A DNA stretch of 13,222 nt from Eubacteriales Family XIII. Incertae Sedis bacterium (GCA_031269205.1 JAISZM010000092.1:1-13222), one strand, 5' to 3'. Shown: positions 1 through 8,007, numbered from the stretch's first letter. The notes: generated by a model not told the origin, from the sequence alone. Translations and numbers: made by a program.

Positions 1-48
1 GCCAGCGCCGTGCATCGGATAGACTATTTTATCTCCAATAGAATACAA
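1..48 (-). CDS. CarD-family transcriptional regulator, N-terminus only
   Basis: The reverse strand encodes MYSIGDKIVYPMHGAG, which runs off the left edge. This is the signature opening of CarD/CdnL-type RNA-polymerase-binding proteins (RID/Tudor-like domain), which act at promoters through the RNAP beta subunit. I chose the TTG at 48-46 because it gives the usual family N-terminus and has GGAG five bases upstream. In-frame ATGs at 87 and 99 would add residues not expected in the family and lack a good ribosome site. A strong promoter lies upstream at 170-198. Only 16 codons are visible, so the family call rests on this motif and the subfamily is open. Confidence 0.72.
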   Translation of the reverse strand, partial: MYSIGDKIVYPMHGAG

Positions 49-169
49 TTCCTCTCCAATCCCAATGCGCGTTGCCCCGGAACTCATGCCAGAAAGCATT
101 CTCGAATCGTTTCCGAAAGACACATCCCGACGAGTAGACGCGGTTTTATCAGCCCGTTTACATAATATT

Positions 170-198
170 AGTATACGACGAAACCGCCTCAGAGTCAA
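170..198 (-). promoter_or_regulatory. SigA-type promoter for the carD-like gene
   Basis: On the minus strand TTGACT (198-193) and TATACT (175-170) are separated by exactly 17 bases, a near-consensus housekeeping promoter. Transcription would start near 163, giving a leader of about 115 bases before the TTG start at 48. It lies back to back with the rightward promoter at 204-232, and the two -35 boxes are only 5 bases apart, so a regulator binding here could affect both directions. Confidence 0.75.
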
Positions 199-203
199 AC
201 GCA

Positions 204-232
204 TTGGTTTTCGCGACGCTTTATGATATGAT
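204..232 (+). promoter_or_regulatory. Promoter for the RR1-HK1-radA operon
   Basis: TTGGTT (204-209), a 17-base spacer and TATGAT (227-232) make a plausible SigA-type promoter with a predicted start near 239. The leader of about 100 bases contains a small stem capped by TTCG (268-279) and a 5-bp stem CGCCG/CGGCG (301-317). It ends in AAGGAGAGG at 323-331, seven bases before the ATG at 339. No recognisable riboswitch is seen in the leader. Confidence 0.55.
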
Positions 233-338
233 TTTATAGAATAAAATGTCCCGCGGACGGTTGGTGGTTCCTTCGGGGAGCGCGGCGGGGTGGGATGCGA
301 CGCCGCAAGTGACGGCGCGGATAAGGAGAGGATAGGCC

Positions 339-1003
<665 letters not shown>

Positions 1004-1007
<4 letters not shown>

Positions 1008-2944
1008 GCGCGGGGATGGCGGATTCGACAAGGCCGCTTCTCGGGGCGCGTAATTTCAGCATCTTCAGTCTGGATTCCAACAGTCTCAAGTTCAAGTTGT
1101 GGACATACTTCCTTTTGTTCACAGGTATGCTCCTCCTCATTCTATGGAGCCTTCAGGTTCTGTTCCTGAATAATTATTACCAGGACATGAAAATACGCGA
1201 AACAAACGACGCCGCCTCGAAAGTCGAGGCCCTGTACCAGGCGAGCGAGTTTTCGGAGATACGCGACCACATCAGGGATATCTACCGGGCCAATGATATG
1301 TATATCGAGATACAGACGGAGAACGGCATTCCGATCTACATCCCGAACATCGATCTCGAAAGCGGCCAGTCCGTTGCGGACACGGACGGCGAGACCTCGC
1401 AGGACGACGACGCGGCGGCGGCGAACGCGAGCGTGGAGGCAAACGCGGCGATCCCCGAAAACGCGACGACAGACGCCGACGCGGCTCTCATACCCGACGA
1501 GGCCGCGGCGGACGAACTCGAGGAGACCACGGAGGCGGACGTCGAGGCGACGCCCCATCTGTCGCCGAGCGTCTACCGCGCGGAGATTGAGAACCTGTAC
1601 AAGGCGCTCGTCGCCAGCTCCCAAAACTCGTTTACGAAGAATGTCACGGATCCGAAGACGGGACTCATCACTCTCGAATACGCGGCGTTTCTCACCTCGT
1701 CGGCCGGCGACCGCAACGTGCTGTACATATTCTCACCGCTGTACCCGATGCAGTCGACGATAGACATACTGCAAAGCCAACTGGTCTATATAACGATCAT
1801 AGCGATGATAATGGCCTTCCTCATATCGTTTTTTATCTCGCGCAGGATATCGGGACCGATTGAAAACATCACCAGGTCCGCGGAGAAGCTCGGCCAGGGC
1901 GAATACGGCGTCGTGTTCGACGGCGGTCATTATTCGGAGATAACGAAGCTCGCGGACACGTTGACCTACACATCGCTCGAACTCGCGAAGAGCGACAACC
2001 TCCAGAAGGACGTCATCGCGAACGTGAGTCACGATCTGAGGACGCCGCTGACGATGATAACGTCCTACGCGGAGATGATACATGACCTTTCGGGCAGCGA
2101 CCCGAAGAAGCGCAACGCACACCTTCAGGTCATCATCGACGAGGCCGAGCGGCTGAACAAGCTCGTCACGGATTTCCTCGAGATATCGCGTATGCAGTCG
2201 GGCGTGCAGGAGATCACGCTGACGCTGTTCTCGCTGAAGGAGTTGATCGAGAACACGCTGCAGGCGTACACGGGTTTCGTCGAGAAGGAGGGCTTCAAGC
2301 TCGTATTCATCTCGAGCGGCAGGGGCATGATACGCGCGGACGAAGGGCGCATCAAGCAGGTCGTCGACAACCTCGTGACAAACGCGTTCAAGTACAACGG
2401 GCGCGACCGTACGGTGGAGGTCAAGATGTTCGATGAGGAGGGCTACGTCAGGTGCGAGGTCTCGGATCACGGCATCGGCATCCCCAAAAAGGATCTGAAA
2501 TACATTTGGGAGCGCTATTACCGCGCGAGCACAAACTACAAGCGCACAAACTCGACGGGTCTCGGTCTCTCTATCGTGAAACAGATACTGCTTTTGCACG
2601 GCGCGAACTTCGGCGTCGAGAGCGCGCTGAAGAAGGGCAGCACCTTCTGGTTCGAGATACGAAAACCGACAGATGAGGAACTTGCGGAACTTGAAGCCGC
2701 CGACGGAGAGCTCGTGCGGATCGAGTCCGCGGTCGAGGATGAGCCGGCGGAGGGCGCTGAGGAGGATGGGGGGAAAGCCGCGTATGGGGATGAGGTAACA
2801 GGAACGGTCGCTGAGGCGAGTGATGGTGATGAGGTGGCAGATGATGCCGACGCCGCGGTGAATAAGCAGGTGGCTGGATGGAGCGCGGCGGGGGATAGAA
2901 GCGCGGGCGCCGAGCCCAGGGGCGCGGGGAGCGGCGATGGCTAG
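1004..2944 (+). CDS. Membrane sensor histidine kinase with acidic insert and tail (HK1)
   Basis: This 646-residue kinase probably phosphorylates RR1. TM1 is about 32-55, an extracytoplasmic region spans 56-258, TM2 is about 260-279, HAMP about 279-330, and HisKA carries H343 in the SHDLRTPL motif. The HATPase domain shows the N-box (N456, N460), G1 DHGIGIP (488-494) and G2 TGLGLSIVK (518-526). Two parts are unusual. An Ala/Asp/Glu low-complexity stretch (about 127-185) interrupts the sensor region. After the ATPase domain ends near 554 there is a tail of about 90 residues, first strongly acidic and then Gly/Ala-rich. Start choice: the GTG at 1004 overlaps the RR1 stop; an ATG at 1016 is an alternative, and neither has a strong SD. 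The end overlaps radA by 8 bases. The signal is unknown. Confidence 0.93.
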
Positions 2945-4463
2945 GCGCGACACGGTATTCGTATGTCAGGAGTGCGGCTACGAAAGTCCCAAGTGGATGG
3001 GGCAATGCGTGTGCGGCGCGTGGAACAGCTTCGTCGAGGAGCGCGTGGCGAGCGCGGGACCTCCGAAGGGCATCGGGGCCGCCGCGGAGGCGGGCTTCTC
3101 CGGGCGCGGAACGGCGGGCGGGCGAGCCGGCGCTGCTCGTCACGACTTGTTCGCTGGGCGGAGTGAGGCGAGGCGCCCCGGCGCCGGAGGCGCCGGGGGA
3201 GCGCGCGGTCGGGCGCGCTCGTTGCGCTCGGTGGATTCCGCGGCGAGTGGAGGCCGCGCGGCCACGGGAATATCCGAGCTCGACCGCGTGCTCGGCGGCG
3301 GCCTCGTGGAGGGTTCGCTCACGCTGATCGCGGGTGAACCGGGCATAGGCAAATCCACACTGATCCTCCAGGCCGCCGTGCGCCTCGCCTCCGTCAGGGG
3401 CGCGGTTCTCTACGTCTCCGGCGAGGAATCCGAGGAGCAGATACGCCTGCGAGCCGACCGCGTGACAGCGTCTACAGACGACGCGACATCCTCCTCTCCG
3501 CAGAGCCGGAACGCGAGCGGCGGCATACCGGAGAGTCTCTACATCTTGTCCGAAACGAACATAGAGAACATTCTCGACGCCGTGGGCGAAATAAGGCCGG
3601 TGTTCCTCATTGTCGACTCGGTGCAGACGATGTACACGGACTACATCGAATCCGCGGCCGGCAGCGTATCGCAGATCCGGGCGTGTACGAACGAACTCGT
3701 ACGCATCGCCAAGACGACGAACATACCCGCGTTCATCGTCGCCCACGTCACGAAGACGGGGGAACTAGCCGGGCCAAAGGCGATCGAGCATCTGGTCGAC
3801 TGTGTCCTGCAGTTCACGGGCGACCGCACGCAGGACATTCGCGTGCTGCGAGCGCAGAAAAACCGCTTCGGCACGACGAGCGAGATAGGCGCTTTCGAGA
3901 TGCGCGAAGAGGGTCTCGTCGAGATACGGGATCTGTCCGGGACGCTGCTGGAGGATATGGACGAAGCCGCCGAAGGCGCGGTGGCCACGGCCGTGTACGA
4001 GGGAACGCGCCCGCTGCTGCTGGAGATACAGGCGCTGACCGCGGCGGGCGGCCCCGGCTTCCCGCGAAGGACGGCCCTCGGCGTAGGACTCGCGCGGCTG
4101 AACATGATAATCGCCGTACTCGAACGCAAGATCGGACTCGACCTGTCGTCAAAGGACGTCTACGTGAACGTGGTCGGCGGCGTCAAACCCGACGGCACGT
4201 CCATTGACCTCGCCGTCGCACTCGCGATCTACTCGTCGGAACGCGGCGTTCCCGTGCCGCCGCGCACCTGCGCCGTCGGGGAGATCGGATTGACCGGCGA
4301 GCTGCGCTCGGTGCGCGGGGCGGACAAAATGGCCGCCGAAGCCGCCCGTCTCGGGTTCACGCGCGTCGTCATGCCGAAAAAAAACGCCGCCAAGCTCGGA
4401 CGCCCGGAAGGCGTAGAGGTCATGTCGGCGGCGACGATAGCCGAAGCCATCCTCGCTCTATAG
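2937..4463 (+). CDS. radA: DNA repair ATPase RadA/Sms, variant zinc finger
   Basis: RadA is a RecA-like ATPase and branch-migration helicase used in recombination intermediate processing. Order of domains: N-terminal zinc finger with C10, C13, C24 and C26; Walker A GEPGIGKST (133-141); Walker B LIVDSVQ (224-230); RadA signature KNRFG (308-312); C-terminal Lon-like domain (about 350-508). The second cysteine pair is C-x-C (QCVCGAW) rather than the usual C-x2-C, a one-residue deletion. The protein is 508 residues, whereas RadA is usually about 450-460. The extra length lies in a Gly/Arg/Ala-rich linker (about 40-108) and a small Ser-rich insert (about 178-198). The ATG has GGGGAG five bases upstream and lies inside the end of HK1, so it is the last gene of this operon. 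Identity is secure; whether the altered finger binds zinc is not. Confidence 0.96.
   Translation: MARRDTVFVCQECGYESPKWMGQCVCGAWNSFVEERVASAGPPKGIGAAAEAGFSGRGTAGGRAGAARHDLFAGRSEARRPGAGGAGGARGRARSLRSVDSAASGGRAATGISELDRVLGGGLVEGSLTLIAGEPGIGKSTLILQAAVRLASVRGAVLYVSGEESEEQIRLRADRVTASTDDATSSSPQSRNASGGIPESLYILSETNIENILDAVGEIRPVFLIVDSVQTMYTDYIESAAGSVSQIRACTNELVRIAKTTNIPAFIVAHVTKTGELAGPKAIEHLVDCVLQFTGDRTQDIRVLRAQKNRFGTTSEIGAFEMREEGLVEIRDLSGTLLEDMDEAAEGAVATAVYEGTRPLLLEIQALTAAGGPGFPRRTALGVGLARLNMIIAVLERKIGLDLSSKDVYVNVVGGVKPDGTSIDLAVALAIYSSERGVPVPPRTCAVGEIGLTGELRSVRGADKMAAEAARLGFTRVVMPKKNAAKLGRPEGVEVMSAATIAEAILAL
3176..3220. repeat. Two tandem perfect inverted repeats inside the radA linker
   Basis: CCCCGGCGCC (3176-3185) is followed by a 3-base loop and its exact complement GGCGCCGGGG (3189-3198). 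Immediately after it, GAGCGCGC (3199-3206) is followed by a 6-base loop and GCGCGCTC (3213-3220). Both would fold as very stable hairpins in DNA or mRNA. They encode part of the expanded RadA linker (about residues 80-95), which is not conserved in the family. They may be an in-frame palindromic insertion or a by-product of GC-rich low-complexity expansion. Confidence 0.8.
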
Positions 4464-4589
4464 CGCCTGAACATTTACCAAACGGCGCGAATGTCACCTC
4501 TGATGTAAGAACCCTGCGCCCTCTCTGACGAACCGCAGTACCTTCGACGCGGGAATGCTACATTTTGCATACCGGGTCAGGTCTCAGTC
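4464..4589. other. Convergent intergenic gap between radA and the Dabb gene
   Basis: These 126 bases separate two converging genes. I found no clear intrinsic terminator on either strand: the only nearby stem is GCGCC/GGCGC (around 4463-4488) with a long loop and no T-run. Termination may be Rho-dependent or may rely on convergent transcription. No small ORF with a convincing ribosome site is seen. Confidence 0.4.
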
Positions 4590-4889
4590 TCACGCCGATT
4601 CAAAGTCGACCTCCATGAAGTCCGTCACCTGTGTCTTCCACCACTCCTCGACGAAGCGAATGTGGTCCGGATGGTTGTTGTACGCGTCGTAGTCCTCCTG
4701 CCCGGCGAAGTCAAACGAAAATCCGTACGCGTACGGACACATCGCGTTGGTCTGCCGATAGCGCGAGATGTTTGAAGCGTGCGGTATCGGCCAAAGCAAA
4801 TCCTCGGCCTTCGCGAAAAAAGCGTCCGCGCCAGCGCCGCCCTCCTCCTCGCTCTTCAAATTGAACACCACCATATGTCTAATACTCAT
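4590..4889 (-). CDS. Dabb (stress-responsive A/B barrel) domain protein
   Basis: This 99-residue single-domain protein is about the full length of the family. It starts MSIRHMVVFNLK, matching the first strand of Dabb proteins (typically M-I-R-H-x-V-x-F-K-L-K), and has the late conserved block YNNHPDHIRFVEEWW (about 70-84) followed by a final strand. These ferredoxin-like proteins form dimeric barrels; members include stress-induced proteins of unknown activity, so no reaction is assigned. The ATG has GGAAAGGAGAGG nine bases upstream on the minus strand, an excellent SD. It is monocistronic, faces radA tail to tail, and is divergent from the microprotein/DUF2318 cluster. Confidence 0.88.
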   Translation of the reverse strand: MSIRHMVVFNLKSEEEGGAGADAFFAKAEDLLWPIPHASNISRYRQTNAMCPYAYGFSFDFAGQEDYDAYNNHPDHIRFVEEWWKTQVTDFMEVDFESA

Positions 4890-4963
4890 GAGACCCGTCC
4901 TCTCCTTTCCGCGCAGCTCTTCACCCGCCGTTCACCGCGCAACCGGCTTTCCCAGTTGAACAC

Positions 4964-4993
4964 ATTATACATTACCCCGGAGCGAAGTGACTA
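4964..4993 (-). promoter_or_regulatory. Promoter of the Dabb gene
   Basis: On the minus strand a perfect TATAAT (4969-4964) lies 18 bases downstream of TAGTCA (4993-4988), a 4/6 match to the -35 consensus. Transcription would begin near 4957, leaving a leader of roughly 65-70 bases ending in the strong SD. The intergenic region to 5070 must also hold a rightward promoter. TATAAC at 5042-5047 is a possible -10, without a convincing -35. Confidence 0.6.
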
Positions 4994-5070
4994 TTCCGTC
5001 GCCATTCATATTTTCTTCAAATCCTCATGATATCCTTCCCCTATAACCACCGTGTGTACAGGAGGGTATC

Positions 5071-5208
5071 ATGCAATTATTGCTTACACATTGGCACTGT
5101 ATCGTTCCGGCCGTGGCCATTCTCATCGGACTTGCACTGATGAGCAAGAAGTCCGGGCGGAGGGAGCGGGGGACGCCGGAAAACGGCGAGAGAGCAAAGG
5201 AACAATGA
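5071..5208 (+). CDS. 45-residue single-pass membrane microprotein
   Basis: This small gene begins with an ATG preceded by AGGAGGG (5060-5066), the best ribosome site in the window, and ends in a TGA that overlaps the next gene's ATG as ATGA. The protein has a short N-terminus with a His-Trp-His-Cys cluster (H7, H9, C10), one hydrophobic helix (about 11-24), then a basic and finally charged tail (SKKSGRRERG and on). By the positive-inside rule the tail should be cytoplasmic and the HWHC face outside or at the outer membrane interface. I do not recognise a named family. Tight coupling to a DUF2318 lipoprotein suggests they act together, perhaps with HWHC as a metal or haem contact; that role is inference. 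Confidence 0.72.
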   Translation: MQLLLTHWHCIVPAVAILIGLALMSKKSGRRERGTPENGERAKEQ

Positions 5209-5828
5209 GCAGAAAAAAGAGTAATGGGGCTTTTGTTTTTATATGTTTCCTTCTGTTGGCGTTGACGCTGGCGCTCGCGTCCTGTGGGTCTTCAGACGGT
5301 GGGAGCGGCGAATCGTCGCAGGAAGAACCCTCCCAGGAAGCGCCCGCGGATGAAAACGCCGACGCTGCGGACGCCTCCTCTCAAGGCGACACAGACGACA
5401 CGCCTTCGGATGAAAATGGCGCCACGCCATCGGGGACATCGGGCGGCGAAACCATTGACGCCGGCGGCGCTCTCAACATCGATACGTCCGCGGTCACGGA
5501 ACAGGCTACGTTCTATTCTCTGACGGTGGACGACACGTACATGGAGGTCTTCGCCGTCCGCGCGCCCGACGGAACGGTGCGCACCGCGTTCAACACCTGC
5601 CAGGTGTGCTGGGATTCCGGGCGCGGCTACTATCTACAGGAGGCTGACGAACTCGTCTGCCAGAACTGCGGCAACCGCTTCAAGACGGGCGATGTCGAGA
5701 TTCTGCGCGGCGGTTGCAACCCCGTCCCGATCACGGAGGAATACAAAAAGATCGACGGGGATTCATTGTCCATCGGTTACGACCTGCTGAAGGAAGCCGT
5801 TCCTCTTTTCAAAGAATGGAAATCGTAG
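5205..5828 (+). CDS. DUF2318 (FtrD-like) cysteine-rich lipoprotein
   Basis: This is a 207-residue lipoprotein. Its signal peptide (hydrophobic core about 9-24) ends in the lipobox LASC with lipidated C27. An acidic Ser/Asp/Glu/Ala spacer (28-88) leads to a DUF2318 domain (about 95-207). Conserved family features visible are TCQVC (C132, C135), GYYLQ, CQNCGNRF (C152, C155) and GGCNPVPI (C171). DUF2318 proteins are annotated as FtrD-like, associated with FTR1-type iron uptake, and the five cysteines are predicted to bind metal or an iron-sulfur centre. I use the ATG at 5205, coupled to the microprotein stop and followed at once by the signal peptide. An upstream extension of the frame to 5052 only shadows the microprotein. 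No iron permease is adjacent here; a two-component system follows instead. Confidence 0.9.
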   Translation: MSRKKSNGAFVFICFLLLALTLALASCGSSDGGSGESSQEEPSQEAPADENADAADASSQGDTDDTPSDENGATPSGTSGGETIDAGGALNIDTSAVTEQATFYSLTVDDTYMEVFAVRAPDGTVRTAFNTCQVCWDSGRGYYLQEADELVCQNCGNRFKTGDVEILRGGCNPVPITEEYKKIDGDSLSIGYDLLKEAVPLFKEWKS

Positions 5829-5871
5829 AGTCTGTCTCTTGACTTCGCGCCACACGACTCCCCCAAAAAGG

Positions 5872-5877
5872 TATAAT
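5872..5877 (+). promoter_or_regulatory. -10 box giving a near-leaderless RR2 transcript
   Basis: A perfect TATAAT ends nine bases before the RR2 ATG at 5887. Normal promoter geometry puts transcription start at about 5884-5887, so the mRNA would have a leader of 0-3 bases. No SD lies at useful distance: the nearest, AAAAAGG, ends 15 bases upstream and would not be in this transcript. The -35 is poor: GCCACA lies at 17-base spacing, while a good TTGACT at 5839-5844 is 27 bases from the -10, too far for ordinary SigA use. An activator may therefore be needed. Readthrough from the DUF2318 gene is also possible. Confidence 0.5.
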
Positions 5878-5886
5878 TGATTTGTT

Positions 5887-6594
5887 ATGGCGATTGAGGG
5901 AAAGACTTTATTAATTGTGGATGATGAGGCGCTGCTGCTTGAGGGCGTCGCTTCGTATCTCGCCGGGCACGGGTATCGGACACTGACGGCGGGGACGGGA
6001 GCGGAGGCGCTCGCCCTGTTCGAGCGCGAGACGGTCGACCTCATTCTGCTCGATCTTATGCTCCCCGACGTATCGGGCGAAGATGTCTGTCGGCGCATAC
6101 GAGCTAAGTCGCGCGTGCCTGTCGTCATGCTCACGGCAAAGGTCGCCGAGGACGAGATCGTCGAGGGACTGTCGCTCGGCGCGGACGGTTATATCACGAA
6201 ACCTTTTCGCTTAAAAGAACTGCTCGCGCGCGTTGAAGCTCTGCTGAGGCGAGCCGCGGACGAGGCGGTTCCGCTCGCGGCTGTGTACATCTTCGGCGGG
6301 GGCGACCTGACCACAGATTTCGGTCGAGGCGTGTTCACAAAGCGCGGCGAAGCGATCCGACTTACGGCCACGGAGCAGCGCATCCTCGCGACCATGGTGA
6401 AACACCCCGGCAATATATTCACGCGTGAAGATATCATCGTCGCCGCGTTCGGTAACGACTTCGACGGCTTCGACCGCTCCGTTGACGCGCACATCAAGAA
6501 CCTGCGGAGAAAGATCGAGACGGATCCGAAACACCCTCGATACCTTTTGACCGTACACGGGTTGGGGTATAAATTTTCCGATGAAACGCAGTAA
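5887..6594 (+). CDS. OmpR/PhoB-family response regulator (RR2)
   Basis: This is a second two-component DNA-binding regulator, 235 residues. The receiver (about 6-122) shows D12/D13, phospho-acceptor D56 in LLDLMLP, the switch residue T83 and K105 in ITKPF. The winged-helix output domain (about 133-232) ends with HGLGYKF. It lies 58 bases after the DUF2318 lipoprotein gene and overlaps the following kinase gene by 14 bases, so the kinase is the clear partner. The ATG has no SD and sits 9 bases after a TATAAT box, so translation is probably leaderless if that promoter is used. Confidence 0.94.
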   Translation: MAIEGKTLLIVDDEALLLEGVASYLAGHGYRTLTAGTGAEALALFERETVDLILLDLMLPDVSGEDVCRRIRAKSRVPVVMLTAKVAEDEIVEGLSLGADGYITKPFRLKELLARVEALLRRAADEAVPLAAVYIFGGGDLTTDFGRGVFTKRGEAIRLTATEQRILATMVKHPGNIFTREDIIVAAFGNDFDGFDRSVDAHIKNLRRKIETDPKHPRYLLTVHGLGYKFSDETQ

Positions 6595-7993
6595 TTTACA
6601 TCGCTTCTCCCTTCGCGTACACATCTCCTTCACCATCGCAATCGTCGCGCTGCTCGTCGTTGCGCTCATCTGCCTGCTCGCCAACATCCTGCTTGAGCGG
6701 CAGTTCGAGCGCTATGCCGAGGGGCAGCGAGAACTGCGCGCGTCCGACATAGCGCAAAACCTTTCCATGCTCTATTACCCCGTGACAAAGACGTGGGATG
6801 TGGACGCCATACACGCGCTCGGCATGTACTCCATGACGGACGGCTACATCCTGCTGGTCAGGGACGCGAACGGCGAAGTGGTCTGGAACGCGCAGAACCA
6901 CGATATGGCGCGCTGCTCGGCGATCATGGATGAAATAGCCGAGCGTATGGGGCGCTACGGCGCGAACGGCAGATTCACGGCGCGCGATTTACCGCTCAAG
7001 CAGGATGAACGCGTCGTCGGCGAGGCGATGATTTCGTCGTACGGTCCATTCTTCTTCAGCGAGGCAGACGCCGCTCTGCTCAGCGCGCTGAACAGGATAC
7101 TCGTTATCGTGGGATTGATAGCCTTGGCCGCCGCCGCCATCGTCGGATTCCTGTCGGCTAGGCGCATAGCAAGGCCCGCGCTCGCCGCCGCGCGCGCGAC
7201 GGAACGCATCGCTGGCGGAGATTTCGCCGCGCGCGCGAACGCGGACTCGGGCGTGCGCGAACTCGACGAACTCGCACGCGCGGTGAACCGGCTCGCGAAG
7301 GATCTCGGCGAACAGCATGAACTGCGAAAGCGCCTGACGGCGGATATCGCGCACGAACTCCGCACTCCGCTCGCCGCGGTTTCCGTACAGATAGAGTCGA
7401 TGGCGGAGGGCGTGACCGAACCCACGCACGAGCGGCTCGCGGGATGCAGAGACGAAATACTGCGGCTTACGAACCTCGTGGACGGGTTGAAACGGCTTGA
7501 AGAAGCGAGCGCGAACGGCGACGCGCGACAGAGCAGGGAAGACACGGATATAGCCGCTCTCGTCCGCTCGGTATGCGCGGCGTGGGAAAGTGAAGCCGCC
7601 GCGAAAGACATAGCCATCGAAACCGGAAGCGTAGGAGAGAACCCCTTCGTGGTGAAGGTCGACGGCGACGCCGTAGCAGGCGCTCTGTCAAACCTCCTGT
7701 CGAACGCGGTCAAGTACACGTCGAGCGGCGGCCGCGTCACGGTGAAAATCGTCCCTCGCGATTTACCGAAGACCGTCTCCATCGTCGTCGCCGACACGGG
7801 TCCCGGCATCCCCGAAAGCGAACTCCCTCGCATCTTCGAACGTCTCTACCGGGCGGACAAATCTCGCAATCGAGGAACGGGAGGCGCGGGTCTCGGACTC
7901 GCCATCGCTCGAGAAGCGATCCGCGCAAACGGAGGCGAGATCACGGCGGAAAACGCGAAAAACGGCGGCGCCGTATTCACGATCATCCTCTAG
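6581..7993 (+). CDS. BaeS-like membrane sensor histidine kinase (HK2)
   Basis: This 470-residue kinase is the cognate partner of RR2. TM1 is about 15-38, an extracytoplasmic sensor of about 130 residues follows (39-169), TM2 is about 172-192, HAMP about 193-246, and HisKA carries H258 in AHELRTPL. The HATPase shows the N-box NLLSNAVKY (371-379), G1 DTGPGIP (405-411) and G2 GAGLGLAIA (435-443). Its architecture is compact, with no PAS domain and no tail, unlike HK1. The ATG overlaps the end of RR2, implying translational coupling. The sensor domain is not recognised. The preceding metal-type lipoprotein suggests an extracytoplasmic metal or redox cue, by context only. Confidence 0.94.
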   Translation: MKRSNLHRFSLRVHISFTIAIVALLVVALICLLANILLERQFERYAEGQRELRASDIAQNLSMLYYPVTKTWDVDAIHALGMYSMTDGYILLVRDANGEVVWNAQNHDMARCSAIMDEIAERMGRYGANGRFTARDLPLKQDERVVGEAMISSYGPFFFSEADAALLSALNRILVIVGLIALAAAAIVGFLSARRIARPALAAARATERIAGGDFAARANADSGVRELDELARAVNRLAKDLGEQHELRKRLTADIAHELRTPLAAVSVQIESMAEGVTEPTHERLAGCRDEILRLTNLVDGLKRLEEASANGDARQSREDTDIAALVRSVCAAWESEAAAKDIAIETGSVGENPFVVKVDGDAVAGALSNLLSNAVKYTSSGGRVTVKIVPRDLPKTVSIVVADTGPGIPESELPRIFERLYRADKSRNRGTGGAGLGLAIAREAIRANGGEITAENAKNGGAVFTIIL

Positions 7994-8007
7994 TCGCACC
8001 TCTCGTA

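Noticed and set aside
1733..2953. Long antisense open frame (about 400 codons) opposite HK1
   Set aside because: It is a shadow of GC-rich codon bias; the plus strand encodes a complete kinase with all motifs, and the antisense product has no recognisable domain.
2571..3746. Long antisense open frame opposite the HK1-radA junction
   Set aside because: Low-complexity Arg/Pro/His-rich product, opposite conserved RadA motifs; no ribosome site or domain.
4463..4490. Terminator hairpin after radA
   Set aside because: The stem is only 5 bp with a long loop and no T-run on either strand.
5052..5204. Upstream extension of the DUF2318 lipoprotein frame
   Set aside because: It would put about 50 residues ahead of a clear signal peptide and lacks its own ribosome site; the region is better explained by the microprotein in another frame.
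5839..5877. TTGACT and TATAAT as one promoter before RR2
   Set aside because: The spacer is 27 bases, far beyond the 16-19 range; only the -10 is retained.
6955..7833. Long antisense open frame opposite HK2
   Set aside because: Ser/Arg/Ala-rich shadow of the conserved kinase; no family features.
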